Positions 50,626 to 58,829 of a stretch of 64,000 nucleotides of DNA are shown piece after piece; the stretch's first letter is position 1, and each line of letters starts with the position of its first letter. The notes beneath the pieces were generated by a model. The model worked only from the letters and a program-made list of their open reading frames with translations, did no database searches and had not been told where the DNA came from. The stretch is from Chryseobacterium sp. Leaf405 (GTDB taxonomy: Bacteria > Bacteroidota > Bacteroidia > Flavobacteriales > Weeksellaceae): positions 357,862 through 421,861 of the forward strand of contig NZ_LMQN01000015.1 in assembly GCF_001425355.1 (NCBI RefSeq), given 5' to 3'. Made by a program: the position numbers and the translations under genes.

Positions 50626-51012
50626 ATGGCGAAACATAAAGTCCATTACGAATTTCCAATGCACTGTTTATCAGAGATTCTGTACGAATATCTGGCAACT
50701 GCAGAGGGGTTGTCGGAATGGTTTGCAGATGATGTGACAGAGAAAGGTGATGACTTCTTTTTTAGCTGGGGAGGAGGACCTGCTGAGAGAGCGACTTTAA
50801 TTAGATATAAGCCTGAAGGTTTCGTACGTTTCAGATGGGAAGAAGATGAAGGAACCAAAAATTTCTTTGAAATGACAATCACAGTTGATGATATTACTGA
50901 AGATTTAGCTTTGAATATCACCGATTTCTGTGAGGAAGGAGATGAAGATGAAAACGCTATGTATTGGGAAAATCTTATCGAAAATCTTAAAATAAAATTA
51001 GGAGCGGCTTAA
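50626..51012 (+). CDS. START-like (SRPBCC) domain protein
   Basis: 128 residues, one SRPBCC/AHSA1-type fold. It begins KVHYEFPMHCLSEILYEYLATAEGLSEWFADDV and continues FFFSWGGGPAERATL and FVRFRWEEDEGTKNFFEM, the usual Bacteroidetes START-like sequence. Acidic overall. Such proteins bind small hydrophobic ligands in a cavity; no function is known for this group. The PLP-fold gene follows after 80 bp on the same strand. Confidence 0.82.
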   Translation: MAKHKVHYEFPMHCLSEILYEYLATAEGLSEWFADDVTEKGDDFFFSWGGGPAERATLIRYKPEGFVRFRWEEDEGTKNFFEMTITVDDITEDLALNITDFCEEGDEDENAMYWENLIENLKIKLGAA

Positions 51013-51092
51013 GTAATGCCGGTCTGAAAAAATACTAAAACTGATGAACGATTTATCGTTCATTATTTTTTTATCTAAAAATCAATTCAAAA

Positions 51093-51902
51093 TTGGAAAA
51101 TCAATACTTTACATCAGGCGAATTAAGTGTAAACAACAGAGCGTTTCTTTCCGGAGACGCAGTAAAAGTATCTTTCTTTGTGAGAGATGGAAAATTGATT
51201 ATGGACGAAGAATGCTATTTTTTCCTGATGGCTTCCATGAGAAAAATGAGGATGAATATCCCTCTTACTTACACATTAGAATTCTTTCAGTCGCTTTTCC
51301 AAAAAGATATTATTGACGGAAAAGGAACCAACAACGGAATTATTAATTTCCTTGTTTTCAGAAATTCAGATGGTATTACTTTATCGAAATCTTCCGTTTC
51401 GTATTTCTACGAAGTTTCAGAAATGGATGATGTTTTGGCAGTACATCAACGACCGTTGGAATTGGATTTAATTAAGGAAATTAATGTTAATAACAATCTT
51501 TTAAGCAATATCAGAGTTCATAGCCCGGAAAATATTTACGGTGGAATTTACGCACAGGAAAACGATCTTGATGATGTTATTTTGCTGAATCCTAACAAGA
51601 GAATTGCGCGGACGACTTTCGGTAATCTTTTATTTTTGGAAGGAGATATTATTAAAGTGCCCAAACAGACAGAAGGGGCTTATATTTCGCCTTTAATGGA
51701 AAATTTTGTCACTTTTTTACATAAAAACAATCTTGCAGATATTCAGGAACATGAAATTATTGCATTTGAGTCTCAGAAATCAGAAGAGATTTTATTGATT
51801 TCAGACGAGAAAGGCATATTTTCTGTAGGAAAGATTAGAAATAAAACTTTTGGAAATTCCCGATTTTTAGAAATCGTGGAAAAATGGAAAGAAAGTTTTT
51901 AA
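51093..51902 (+). CDS. Class IV aminotransferase-fold protein lacking the PLP lysine
   Basis: 269 residues. The fold of D-amino acid/branched-chain aminotransferases is recognisable: GELSVNNRAFLSGDAVKVSFFVRDGKL at the start, DVILLNPNKRIARTTFGNLLFLEGD and VPKQTEGAYISPLMENFV later. At the position of the catalytic lysine (KxxNR-type in active relatives) it reads LSNIRVHS, with no Lys, so normal transamination is unlikely. TTG at 51093 is the best start. It may have lost activity or gained a binding role. Confidence 0.72.
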   Translation: MENQYFTSGELSVNNRAFLSGDAVKVSFFVRDGKLIMDEECYFFLMASMRKMRMNIPLTYTLEFFQSLFQKDIIDGKGTNNGIINFLVFRNSDGITLSKSSVSYFYEVSEMDDVLAVHQRPLELDLIKEINVNNNLLSNIRVHSPENIYGGIYAQENDLDDVILLNPNKRIARTTFGNLLFLEGDIIKVPKQTEGAYISPLMENFVTFLHKNNLADIQEHEIIAFESQKSEEILLISDEKGIFSVGKIRNKTFGNSRFLEIVEKWKESF

Positions 51903-51907
51903 TTGAC

Positions 51908-51955
51908 AAACCCGGTAAACAACAAAAGTTATAAATGTCCTTTACCGGGTTTTAT
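51908..51955. terminator. Bidirectional terminator
   Basis: Perfect 12-bp arms AAACCCGGTAAA / TTTACCGGGTTT around a 21-bp loop, between convergent genes. Confidence 0.75.
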
Positions 51956-51984
51956 TCTGAAAAATCAGAATTTGTATTTTTTAT

Positions 51985-52566
51985 TTAGTATTCGTTGAAA
52001 ATTTCTACGAATTTTTGAGCAATTTCTTTTTGACCTTTTTCGCTGGTCATATATTCTCTGGCTTTGGTATTATTGATAAATCCAAGTTCCATCAAAACAG
52101 TTGGCACTTTAGATTCTCTTAAAATATGAAGATTTTTTTCTTCAATTTTCTGAACATTGAATTTTTTAGAAATTTTGTCAGCCAGTTTTTTCGAATCTTC
52201 TGTATTTTGTGTGTAAATTTCTGATCCTTCTTCCGGAGATTCTGCGTGGGGGCTGCTGTTCATGTGAAGAGAAATCACGATCTCAGGATTCAGCTTATTG
52301 ATAAGGGCAGTTCTTTCTGCCAATTGGCTGTAAGTATCATTATCTCTCGTTAGAATCACTTCGTATTTATCCTGTGCATTATTGAGTTTTTGAATTTCTT
52401 TTCCAATATTCAAAACAACGTCTTTTTCGTAAATACCATTACGATTGGCTCCCATATCATTTCCGCCATGACCGGCATCTATGACAATTAATTTTTTATT
52501 TGCAGGAGTAAAGGATAAAAATGCTGCTGAAAAGAGTGCTAAAGTAAATAGTTTTGTTCCTCTCAT
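51985..52566 (-). CDS. N-acetylmuramoyl-L-alanine amidase (Amidase_3)
   Basis: 193 residues from 52566, where a signal peptide begins (about 1-20); an ATG 11 codons earlier gives no benefit. Zinc/catalytic residues: H33 in VIDAGHGG, E47 in GIYEKDV, H101 in SLHMNSS, and the Glu in VLMELGFI near the end, all in Amidase_3 order. It cleaves the glycan-peptide bond of peptidoglycan in the periplasm, usually in cell separation. No SPOR or AMIN domain is present. Confidence 0.93.
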   Translation of the reverse strand: MRGTKLFTLALFSAAFLSFTPANKKLIVIDAGHGGNDMGANRNGIYEKDVVLNIGKEIQKLNNAQDKYEVILTRDNDTYSQLAERTALINKLNPEIVISLHMNSSPHAESPEEGSEIYTQNTEDSKKLADKISKKFNVQKIEEKNLHILRESKVPTVLMELGFINNTKAREYMTSEKGQKEIAQKFVEIFNEY

Positions 52567-52664
52567 AGAAGTGAATTTTTGGTTTAACAAATAACGCAAA
52601 TTATTCCCTTAATAACAGTTAAGGAATTTATAAAGTATGTTAATTTATTAATGCTGTTTAATCT

Positions 52665-53216
52665 TTAGTTTAAAGAAATGTCTTCCGGAGAATTTGCCCA
52701 GAGAAGATATTCTCCGCCAAGATTCTGCATGATAGATTTCCAAAGGGTTTGGTCATTGGGAAGCGTATAGTCAAGATTATAAACATCTACAACAGTCCAC
52801 AGTTTTTTCTGAACCTCATCGTCTAATTGTAAAGGCGACCATCCGGAGTATCCTGAGAAAATTTTTACATCCTCAATGCTTAATTCATTGTTTAAAACAG
52901 AACTGATAATATTTTCAACGTCTTCAGTTAAATAAAATTCATCAGAAATTTCGGTATAAACTTCTGTAACTTTTTTGCCTTTTACGATAAACAAAACCTT
53001 ATCGTTTTCCACAGGTCCTCCGTCATAAACTTCAATTTTGAAATCAAAGAAATTCTTGAATCTGTTACTCATCTTACCGTTTTTTTTATTCAATATCAAT
53101 CCAAATGCACCCTGCTCATTATGTTCAATAATCAAGACTACCGATCGCGAAAAAATATCGCCGGTGATGTCGGGTGTGGAAATTAATATTTTACCTTTGT
53201 ATGAGTTCATACTCAA
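52665..53216 (-). CDS. YqgE/AlgH family protein
   Basis: 183 residues with the UPF0301 pattern: GKILISTPDITGDIFSRSVVLIIEH, GAFGLILNKKN, VYDGGPVENDKVLFI, FSGYSGWSPLQLDDEV. Molecular function is not settled; in pseudomonads it affects alginate and virulence gene expression. M1 (53216) or M3 can be the start. The promoter of the divergent pdxH gene lies inside its 5' coding end. Confidence 0.9.
   Translation of the reverse strand: MSMNSYKGKILISTPDITGDIFSRSVVLIIEHNEQGAFGLILNKKNGKMSNRFKNFFDFKIEVYDGGPVENDKVLFIVKGKKVTEVYTEISDEFYLTEDVENIISSVLNNELSIEDVKIFSGYSGWSPLQLDDEVQKKLWTVVDVYNLDYTLPNDQTLWKSIMQNLGGEYLLWANSPEDISLN
53192..53199 (+). promoter_or_regulatory. -7 box of pdxH promoter
   Basis: TACCTTTG, 34 bp before the pdxH ATG and within the start of the divergent yqgE gene. 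Confidence 0.5.
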
Positions 53217-53233
53217 ATTTAATAAAAATATTT

Positions 53234-53875
53234 ATGGAAAACCTGCATGATAAGAGAAAAGTGTACGATAAATCTCAACTTATTGAAAGTGAGATAAAAC
53301 AAAATCCTATTGAGCAATTTCGTGATTGGTTTTTTGAAGCAAGCGAAAATCCGGATATTTACGAAGCAAATGCAATGGCAGTTTCCACGTTGGAAAATGA
53401 CGGTTGCCCTCGTACGAGAATGGTTTTGCTTAAATCTTACACATTTGAAGGTTTTATTTTTTATACGAATTACGACAGCCGAAAAGGTAAAGCGATAGAA
53501 AACACTCATAAAGCCTGTCTTCATTTCTTTTGGCCAAACCTAGAAAGGCAGATTATCATTAAAGCAGATTTAGAAAAAATAGCAGAAAACCTAAGCGACG
53601 GATATTTTCATTCAAGACCCAAAGGAAGTCAGTTGGGGGCAGCGGTTTCTCCGCAAAGTGAAATTATCCCAAACAGAGAATTTTTAGAAGAGAAGCTAAA
53701 GGATCTTGAAAAACAATATGAAAACTCTGAAGTTCCACGACCTGCAAATTGGGGTGGATATATCGCAAAACCTTATGAAATTGAGTTTTGGCAGGGAAGA
53801 CCAAACCGTCTTCATGACAGAATTATTTACACGTTAGATGATCTGGATTGGAAAATTTCAAGATTGGCTCCATAA
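53234..53875 (+). CDS. pdxH: Pyridoxamine 5'-phosphate oxidase
   Basis: 213 residues, FMN-dependent enzyme making pyridoxal 5'-phosphate from PNP or PMP. Motifs: NAMAVSTLENDGCPRTRMVLLK, FYTNYDSRKGKAIE, ACLHFFWPNLERQI, SRPKGSQLGAAVSPQS and the C-terminal GGYIAKPYEIEFWQGRPNRLHDR and ISRLAP. Complete. The start at 53234 is preferred over an earlier in-frame ATG inside the divergent gene. Confidence 0.95.
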   Translation: MENLHDKRKVYDKSQLIESEIKQNPIEQFRDWFFEASENPDIYEANAMAVSTLENDGCPRTRMVLLKSYTFEGFIFYTNYDSRKGKAIENTHKACLHFFWPNLERQIIIKADLEKIAENLSDGYFHSRPKGSQLGAAVSPQSEIIPNREFLEEKLKDLEKQYENSEVPRPANWGGYIAKPYEIEFWQGRPNRLHDRIIYTLDDLDWKISRLAP

Positions 53876-53903
53876 CGTAACTATAAATCTTATTAAAAAA
53901 TAA

Positions 53904-53945
53904 AAGGCTGCTTCTTATGAAACAGCCTTGATTTTTACCTAATCT
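53904..53945. terminator. Bidirectional terminator
   Basis: AAGGCTG-C-TTC / GAA-A-CAGCCTT stem between the convergent pdxH and HU genes, with T runs on both sides. Confidence 0.75.
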
Positions 53946-53951
53946 CGGAGA

Positions 53952-54266
53952 TTATTTTTTCTTCTTTGCAGGTGCAGCAGGAACGTTAGCTTCAGCAACA
54001 GCTGTAGAAAGATCTGCTCCAGCTTTGAATTTAGCTACTGTTTTAGCTTCAATATTGATCGGCTTTTTAGTCGCAGGATTGATACCCTGTCTTGCAGCTC
54101 TTTCAGCTACTGAAAACGTACCGAAACCTACTAAAGAAACTTTTCCGTCTTTTTTCTTTAAAGTAGTTGTTACATTTGAAATGAAAGATTCTAAGGCAGC
54201 TTTGGCAGCAACTTTTGTGATACCGGCGTCTTTTGCGATTGCGTCGATTAATTCAGACTTGTTCAT
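53952..54266 (-). CDS. HU-family DNA-binding protein
   Basis: 104 residues. Standard HU body: MNKSELIDAIAKDAGITKVAAKAALES, the hydrophobic core GFGTFSVAERAARQG and the DNA-arm INPATKKPINIEAK with the conserved Pro; an Ala/Pro/Lys-rich tail ends the protein. It bends and compacts DNA. Strong, short gene with a 34-bp leader from a clear promoter. Confidence 0.95.
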   Translation of the reverse strand: MNKSELIDAIAKDAGITKVAAKAALESFISNVTTTLKKKDGKVSLVGFGTFSVAERAARQGINPATKKPINIEAKTVAKFKAGADLSTAVAEANVPAAPAKKKK

Positions 54267-54299
54267 AATTTTTAATATTAAGTTAGTTCGTAATTATAG

Positions 54300-54307
54300 C
54301 AAATATA
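54300..54307 (-). promoter_or_regulatory. -7 box of the HU gene
   Basis: TATATTTG on the minus strand, about 33 bp before the ATG. Confidence 0.6.
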
Positions 54308-54652
54308 ATAATATTTTGTAATTGTGCAATTATTTTATAAATATATATATAATTTTTTTGATTTTTAACTAAAATGGTTAAAATATGATAATTCCACTTT
54401 TTACGAAAAATCTACGTTACGAGCTGCTAATATCATGCCAAATGCTTATGTGTATTGACTTTAGCTAAATTGTAATATTATTTTTTACATTTATTAAATC
54501 CTAAATTTGGTATCAAGTATTGATATTTTTATGGATATGTTTATAAATTCAATAAGTAATATTCAAAAAAATTACGTTTAATAAAATTAAATAACTGTAT
54601 ATCTGTAAGTTTTAAAATTATTCTAAATGTAGATTTTATTAATTTTTATTAA
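54308..54652. other. Long AT-rich gap without a gene
   Basis: About 345 bp between the HU and panD promoters. No credible open frame, hairpin or repeat noticed. Confidence 0.5.
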
Positions 54653-54660
54653 TAAATTTG
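54653..54660 (+). promoter_or_regulatory. -7 box of panD, 4 bp from the ATG
   Basis: TAAATTTG ends four bases before the ATG, leaderless spacing. Confidence 0.6.
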
Positions 54661-54664
54661 CACC

Positions 54665-55015
54665 ATGTTAATAGAAGTTTTTAAGTCTAAGATTCACAGG
54701 GTAAGAGTTACGGCTTCAGACCTTAATTATATTGGAAGTATTACAATAGATGAAGATCTTATCGAAGCAGCCGGATTGGTTGTTGGTGAAAGAGTGTATA
54801 TCGTGAATGTAAACAATGGAGAGCGTTTCGATACCTATGTCATCAAAGGAAAGAGAAAATCGGGTGAGGTTTGTCTGAATGGTCCTGCTGCCAGAAAAGT
54901 ACAGAGAGATGATATCATCATCATCATTGCGTATGCACAGATGACTCCCGAGGAAGCTCAGACTTTCCAGCCAAAAATTGTTTTTCCGGATGAAAAAACG
55001 AATCTTTTGACATAA
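54665..55015 (+). CDS. panD: Aspartate 1-decarboxylase
   Basis: 116-residue pyruvoyl enzyme making beta-alanine for pantothenate. The self-cleavage site is G24-S25 in NYIGSITID, preceded by SKIHRVRVT with the conserved K9 and followed by [19 protein letters not shown]. Normal length. The next gene starts 4 bp after its stop, so the two are co-transcribed. Confidence 0.95.
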   Translation: MLIEVFKSKIHRVRVTASDLNYIGSITIDEDLIEAAGLVVGERVYIVNVNNGERFDTYVIKGKRKSGEVCLNGPAARKVQRDDIIIIIAYAQMTPEEAQTFQPKIVFPDEKTNLLT

Positions 55016-55019
55016 TTTG

Positions 55020-56081
55020 ATGGAGAAAAATACAAAAAATCCTTTAAAATCAATACTCACAATAGTAATATCGCTTGCTTTTGCAGGCTTTTTTTTATGG
55101 TTTGCATTAAAAGGTCTTGATTTCAAAGTGATACAAAAGTCTTTGGCGAAAGCGAATTATTGGTGGGTGCTTTTTGCAGGCTGTTTTGGTATTGCTGCTT
55201 ATTGGTTCAGAGCAATCCGCTGGAATCTGATGCTGGAGCCTATGGGACACCGTATTTCAAATTCCAATTCACTTTGGTCGATCTCTTTCGGATATTTAAT
55301 GAACCTTACTATTCCCAGAAGTGGTGAAGTGGCGAGAGCGACTGCTTTGTATGGTGTGGAGAAAGTTCCTGTAGATAAATCATTCGGTACCATTATTCTG
55401 GAAAGAGTAGTTGATCTGGTTTGCATGGTTTGCTTTTTAGGATTGACTTTGATTTTTAAGTTTAATACTATTTTGTCATTTTATCATTTCGTAATTGATA
55501 AAAAAGAAGAAAAAGATAAATTTGTTCCTAATTTTTTTGAAAGATTAATGATTAAAATAGGAGTAAACGATTTTGACGCGTTTTATTTCTATTTAAAAAT
55601 TACAGTTTTAGTAGTTTTTTTAATTGGATTAATTATTTTTTATAGATTCAAGAAAGAAAAATTAATTAATTTTGGAAAAGGAATTCTCCAAGGCTTAACT
55701 TCTATTTTCAAACTAAAACAAAAAGGAAAATTCATTCTGTATACTATAGGAATTTGGGTTTCTTATTATTTTGCTGCATTTTTAGTATGTTTTGCTTTAC
55801 CGGAAACCTCCAATTTTACTTTTGATGACGGATTTTTCATTCTTGTCGTAGGAACTTTCGGAATGATTGTACCTGCAAGCGGTGGGATCGGAGCTTTTAA
55901 TCTGGCAATGAAATTCGGTTTTATGGCTTTATTTATTTCAATGGGTAAAAGTGGCGAATTAGGTGGAGAAATTGGATTAACATATTCCTTTATATCATTA
56001 CCATTACAAATTGTCATTATGTTGGTAATGGGACTAATTTCAATTCCGATGCTTGCAAAAGCGAGGAATAAAATAGCATAA
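55020..56081 (+). CDS. Lysylphosphatidylglycerol synthase TM-region/flippase-like membrane protein
   Basis: 353 residues with about eight membrane helices, of the UPF0104/LPG_synthase_TM group. Signature segments: YWFRAIRWNLMLEPMGHRIS, MNLTIPRSGEVARATALYG and the late GMIVPASGGIGAFNLAMKFGFMAL. No synthetase domain follows, so it is the lipid-flippase-like half only. The ATG at 55020 follows an in-frame TTG that is not needed. It ends at a terminator. Confidence 0.85.
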   Translation: MEKNTKNPLKSILTIVISLAFAGFFLWFALKGLDFKVIQKSLAKANYWWVLFAGCFGIAAYWFRAIRWNLMLEPMGHRISNSNSLWSISFGYLMNLTIPRSGEVARATALYGVEKVPVDKSFGTIILERVVDLVCMVCFLGLTLIFKFNTILSFYHFVIDKKEEKDKFVPNFFERLMIKIGVNDFDAFYFYLKITVLVVFLIGLIIFYRFKKEKLINFGKGILQGLTSIFKLKQKGKFILYTIGIWVSYYFAAFLVCFALPETSNFTFDDGFFILVVGTFGMIVPASGGIGAFNLAMKFGFMALFISMGKSGELGGEIGLTYSFISLPLQIVIMLVMGLISIPMLAKARNKIA

Positions 56082-56103
56082 AATTTATTGCATATATAAT
56101 AGG

Positions 56104-56135
56104 AAGGTTCGGTTGTAAAATCGGACCTTTTTTGT
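56104..56135 (+). terminator. Terminator after the flippase-like gene
   Basis: AAGGTTCG / CGGACCTT stem (one G-U), then T6. Confidence 0.8.
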
Positions 56136-56157
56136 TCTTTGAAATTATGTTAAAGTT

Positions 56158-56173
56158 TTACGGATTACCGTAA
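56158..56173. promoter_or_regulatory. Candidate operator of the TerD operon
   Basis: Perfect inverted repeat TTACGG-ATTA-CCGTAA placed 21 bp upstream of the -7 box, where the -33 element would lie. Confidence 0.4.
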
Positions 56174-56194
56174 TTTAAGATTTATTATTATAAA

Positions 56195-56202
56195 TAAATT
56201 TG
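56195..56202 (+). promoter_or_regulatory. -7 box of the TerD operon
   Basis: TAAATTTG, 55 bp before the first terD ATG. Confidence 0.6.
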
Positions 56203-56257
56203 GTCAATTCATAAATGAAATCTATCTTGAAGCAGAAAAATAATAACTTTATACATC

Positions 56258-56833
56258 ATGGCAATTAATTTACAGAAAGGACAGAAAATTGATTTAGGAC
56301 TTACCAAAATGACCATCGGATTAGGCTGGGATCCAAATGAAGGAACTGGTCACGATTTCGATTTGGATGCTTCGGCAATTATGATCGATGCAAACAGAAA
56401 ATTGGTAGGAGATGAATATTTTGTTTTTTATAATAATTTGAATTCTCCGGATGGTGCTTTAACACACACAGGAGACGACCCGGACGGGAAAAGCAGCGAC
56501 GGAGACGATGATGAGGCAATCGTTATAGATCTTGAAAAAGTAGATGCAAGAGTTGAAGAAATTCTTTTTGTGGTAACGATTGAAGATTTCGAAAGAAGAA
56601 AACAAAATTTCGGACAGGTAAGAAATTCTTACATCAGAGTTGTAGACAACAATTCGAATGAGGAAATTGCAAAATATGAATTGGATGAAGATTTCTCTGT
56701 AGAAACAGGAGTAGAATTCGGAAGATTATACAAAAGAAACGGCAACTGGAAGTTTGAAGCTTCAGGAATCGGTTACAAAGCAGATCTTGGTTTCTTCCTT
56801 GAAAAATATTATAACGGACAAATTATTAAATAA
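56258..56833 (+). CDS. terD: TerD family protein, copy 1
   Basis: 191 residues, one TerD domain: INLQKGQKIDLGLTKMTIGLGWD at the start, then the calcium-site segments DFDLDASAIM and GDDPDGKSSDGDDDEAIVID, and YKADLGFFLEKYY at the end. TerD proteins bind calcium and belong to chemical-stress and phage-defence loci. First gene of the operon. The N-terminal dozen residues are almost identical to copy 2, indicating a local duplication. Confidence 0.93.
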   Translation: MAINLQKGQKIDLGLTKMTIGLGWDPNEGTGHDFDLDASAIMIDANRKLVGDEYFVFYNNLNSPDGALTHTGDDPDGKSSDGDDDEAIVIDLEKVDARVEEILFVVTIEDFERRKQNFGQVRNSYIRVVDNNSNEEIAKYELDEDFSVETGVEFGRLYKRNGNWKFEASGIGYKADLGFFLEKYYNGQIIK

Positions 56834-56857
56834 ATTTTAATCACATAAAAACTAATA

Positions 56858-57529
56858 ATGGCAATTAATTTACAAAAAGGTCAGACGATCGATTTAAGGA
56901 AAAATGACCGTGGCGAAAGTGTTTATGATCTTTCAAAAGTTACTATCGGTTTAGGATGGGACGTTAGAAAGCAAGGCGGTTTTTTTGGTAAACTGTTCAG
57001 CAAAGAAGCAGAATACGATCTGGATGCAATTGCTTTTCTTTTGGATTCTAACGGTAAAGTGGCAAACTTAGGAAGAACGACTATGACCAATGATGGAAGA
57101 CAATTGGCACTTCAGCAGGGAGATATTATTTATTTCAACTCGATGCAGCACCCAAGCGGAAATATCTGGCTGACGGGAGATAACAGAACTGGTGCAGGAG
57201 ATGGCGACGATGAGCAGATTATTGTAAAATTAGATCAATTAGATCAGCAATACCAAAAAATTATTTTCGTAGTTTCTATTTATCTTGGGAAAAAGAATAA
57301 TCAGCATTTCGGGATGATCGATAATGCATTTATCAGAGCAGTAGATGCTAAAGGAAAAGAAATTACGAAATACAGTCTTTCCGGAGATTCATCGATGAAT
57401 GGAATGTGTTCAATGACTTTTGCAGAAGCTTACCGACACAACGGTGACTGGAAATTCCGTGCTCTTGGAGAGCCTCACCACACCGACAATTTTATTGATA
57501 TTTTAAAAAACTACGTATATAATTCCTAA
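56858..57529 (+). CDS. terD: TerD family protein, copy 2
   Basis: 223 residues. Same N-terminus as copy 1 (INLQKGQTIDLRKNDRGES), with an insert KQGGFFGKLFSKEAEYDLDAIAFLLD before the domain core. GDNRTGAGDGDDEQIIVKLDQL gives the metal-site loop, and it ends with EPHHTDNFIDILKNYV. It begins 24 bp after copy 1 and its stop overlaps the next start as TAATG, so translation of terD2 and terY1 is coupled. Confidence 0.93.
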   Translation: MAINLQKGQTIDLRKNDRGESVYDLSKVTIGLGWDVRKQGGFFGKLFSKEAEYDLDAIAFLLDSNGKVANLGRTTMTNDGRQLALQQGDIIYFNSMQHPSGNIWLTGDNRTGAGDGDDEQIIVKLDQLDQQYQKIIFVVSIYLGKKNNQHFGMIDNAFIRAVDAKGKEITKYSLSGDSSMNGMCSMTFAEAYRHNGDWKFRALGEPHHTDNFIDILKNYVYNS

Positions 57530-58167
57530 TGAGAAGACTACCTGTTTATTTATTATTAGATACTTCCGGTTCTATGACCGGTGAACCGATTGAAGCTGTT
57601 AAAAACGGAGTACAGATGATGCTTCATTCATTAAGACAAATGCCACAGGCATTGGAAACTGCTTATATCAGTATTATTACTTTTGATACCGATGCAAAGC
57701 AGATTATTCCGCTTACCGATTTGGCGAGTTTTCAGATGGTAGATATTAAAGCTTCGGGAGTTACTTCTTTTGGGGCAGCATTATCATTATTGGCGGATAA
57801 AGTTCAGACAGAAGTTTCAAAAACAACCTTGGAACAGAAAGGAGACTGGAAACCAATGACATTTATTATGACAGACGGAGTTCCTACAGACGACTGGCAG
57901 TCAGGATGGAATAAATTGAAATCCGTTTACAAAGGTTTTACAATTGGCTGTGCCGTGGGTGGAAGCGCAGATACATCTATTTTAAAACAAATTACCAATG
58001 AAGTGGTAAGTCTTCAGAATGCAGATTCTGAGAGTATTGCTCAGTTTTTCAAATGGGTAACAGCTTCTATTTCTACAACATCTACAAAATTGGAAGAGTC
58101 TGGAAAAGAGGTGTTTGGATTAGACCAATTGCCGCCGCCACCTTCAGAATTAACATTTGTTTCATAA
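57529..58167 (+). CDS. terY: TerY-like vWA protein 1
   Basis: 212 residues, a von Willebrand A domain with the MIDAS motif DTSGSM at the N-terminus, later ITFD and MTDGVPTDD for metal coordination. C-terminal tail ends LPPPPSEL. TerY proteins form the metal-binding arm of the TerY-P triad with a PP2C phosphatase and a kinase. Overlaps its neighbours at both ends through TAATG, so stoichiometric translation is expected. Confidence 0.93.
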   Translation: MRRLPVYLLLDTSGSMTGEPIEAVKNGVQMMLHSLRQMPQALETAYISIITFDTDAKQIIPLTDLASFQMVDIKASGVTSFGAALSLLADKVQTEVSKTTLEQKGDWKPMTFIMTDGVPTDDWQSGWNKLKSVYKGFTIGCAVGGSADTSILKQITNEVVSLQNADSESIAQFFKWVTASISTTSTKLEESGKEVFGLDQLPPPPSELTFVS

Positions 58168-58805
58168 TGACAAGAAGATTATTAGCCTATTTTCTGCTCG
58201 ATACTTCGGGATCTATGAACGGTGAGCCCATTCAGGCCTTGAATAATGGTTTTAATGGGCTTATCAGTATGCTTCGTGCAGATCCACAGGCGATGGATAC
58301 CTTAAGTATGAGCGTAATCACGTATGATAGAGAGGTTAAAAATATTATCCCATTAATTGATCTCGCAAGTTTTCAGCCGATGGAGATTACCTGCCCAGAC
58401 AGCGGGCCTACGCACACGGGTGCAGCTTTGGAAATGGTTGCGGATCTTGTTAAAAAAGAGCTTGTAAAAGGTTCTTTAGACAGAAAAGGAGACTGGAGAC
58501 CATTATTATTTATTTTTACGGATGGTAAACCTTCGGATATTCAGAAGTATAAAGAAATGGTTCCTGTTATTAAAGGGCTTGAATTCGGTGTGATTGTAGG
58601 TTGTGCAGCTGGACCAAAAGCGGATGAACAGACATTGAGAGAATTGACAGATCATGTTGTGAAACTTGATACCACAGATGCGGTTACCCTTTCATCGTTC
58701 TTCAAATGGGTAAGTTCTTCTATTACGATGGGAGGAAAAACTCAGGGAACGGGAGAGAATATCACATTGCCACCGCCGCCTTCAGAGCTTAACATTATTA
58801 TCTGA
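58167..58805 (+). CDS. terY: TerY-like vWA protein 2
   Basis: 212 residues. MIDAS DTSGSM, then VITYDREVKN and FTDGKPSD; C-terminus LPPPPSELNIII mirrors protein 1, so the two are tandem duplicates that have diverged. The start at 58167 overlaps the stop of protein 1 by a TAATG; an open frame extending upstream to 58053 is not coding. A longer 24-bp gap leads to the third TerY gene. Confidence 0.92.
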   Translation: MTRRLLAYFLLDTSGSMNGEPIQALNNGFNGLISMLRADPQAMDTLSMSVITYDREVKNIIPLIDLASFQPMEITCPDSGPTHTGAALEMVADLVKKELVKGSLDRKGDWRPLLFIFTDGKPSDIQKYKEMVPVIKGLEFGVIVGCAAGPKADEQTLRELTDHVVKLDTTDAVTLSSFFKWVSSSITMGGKTQGTGENITLPPPPSELNIII

Positions 58806-58829
58806 TAACCCTTTTTTGAAAACTAAATT

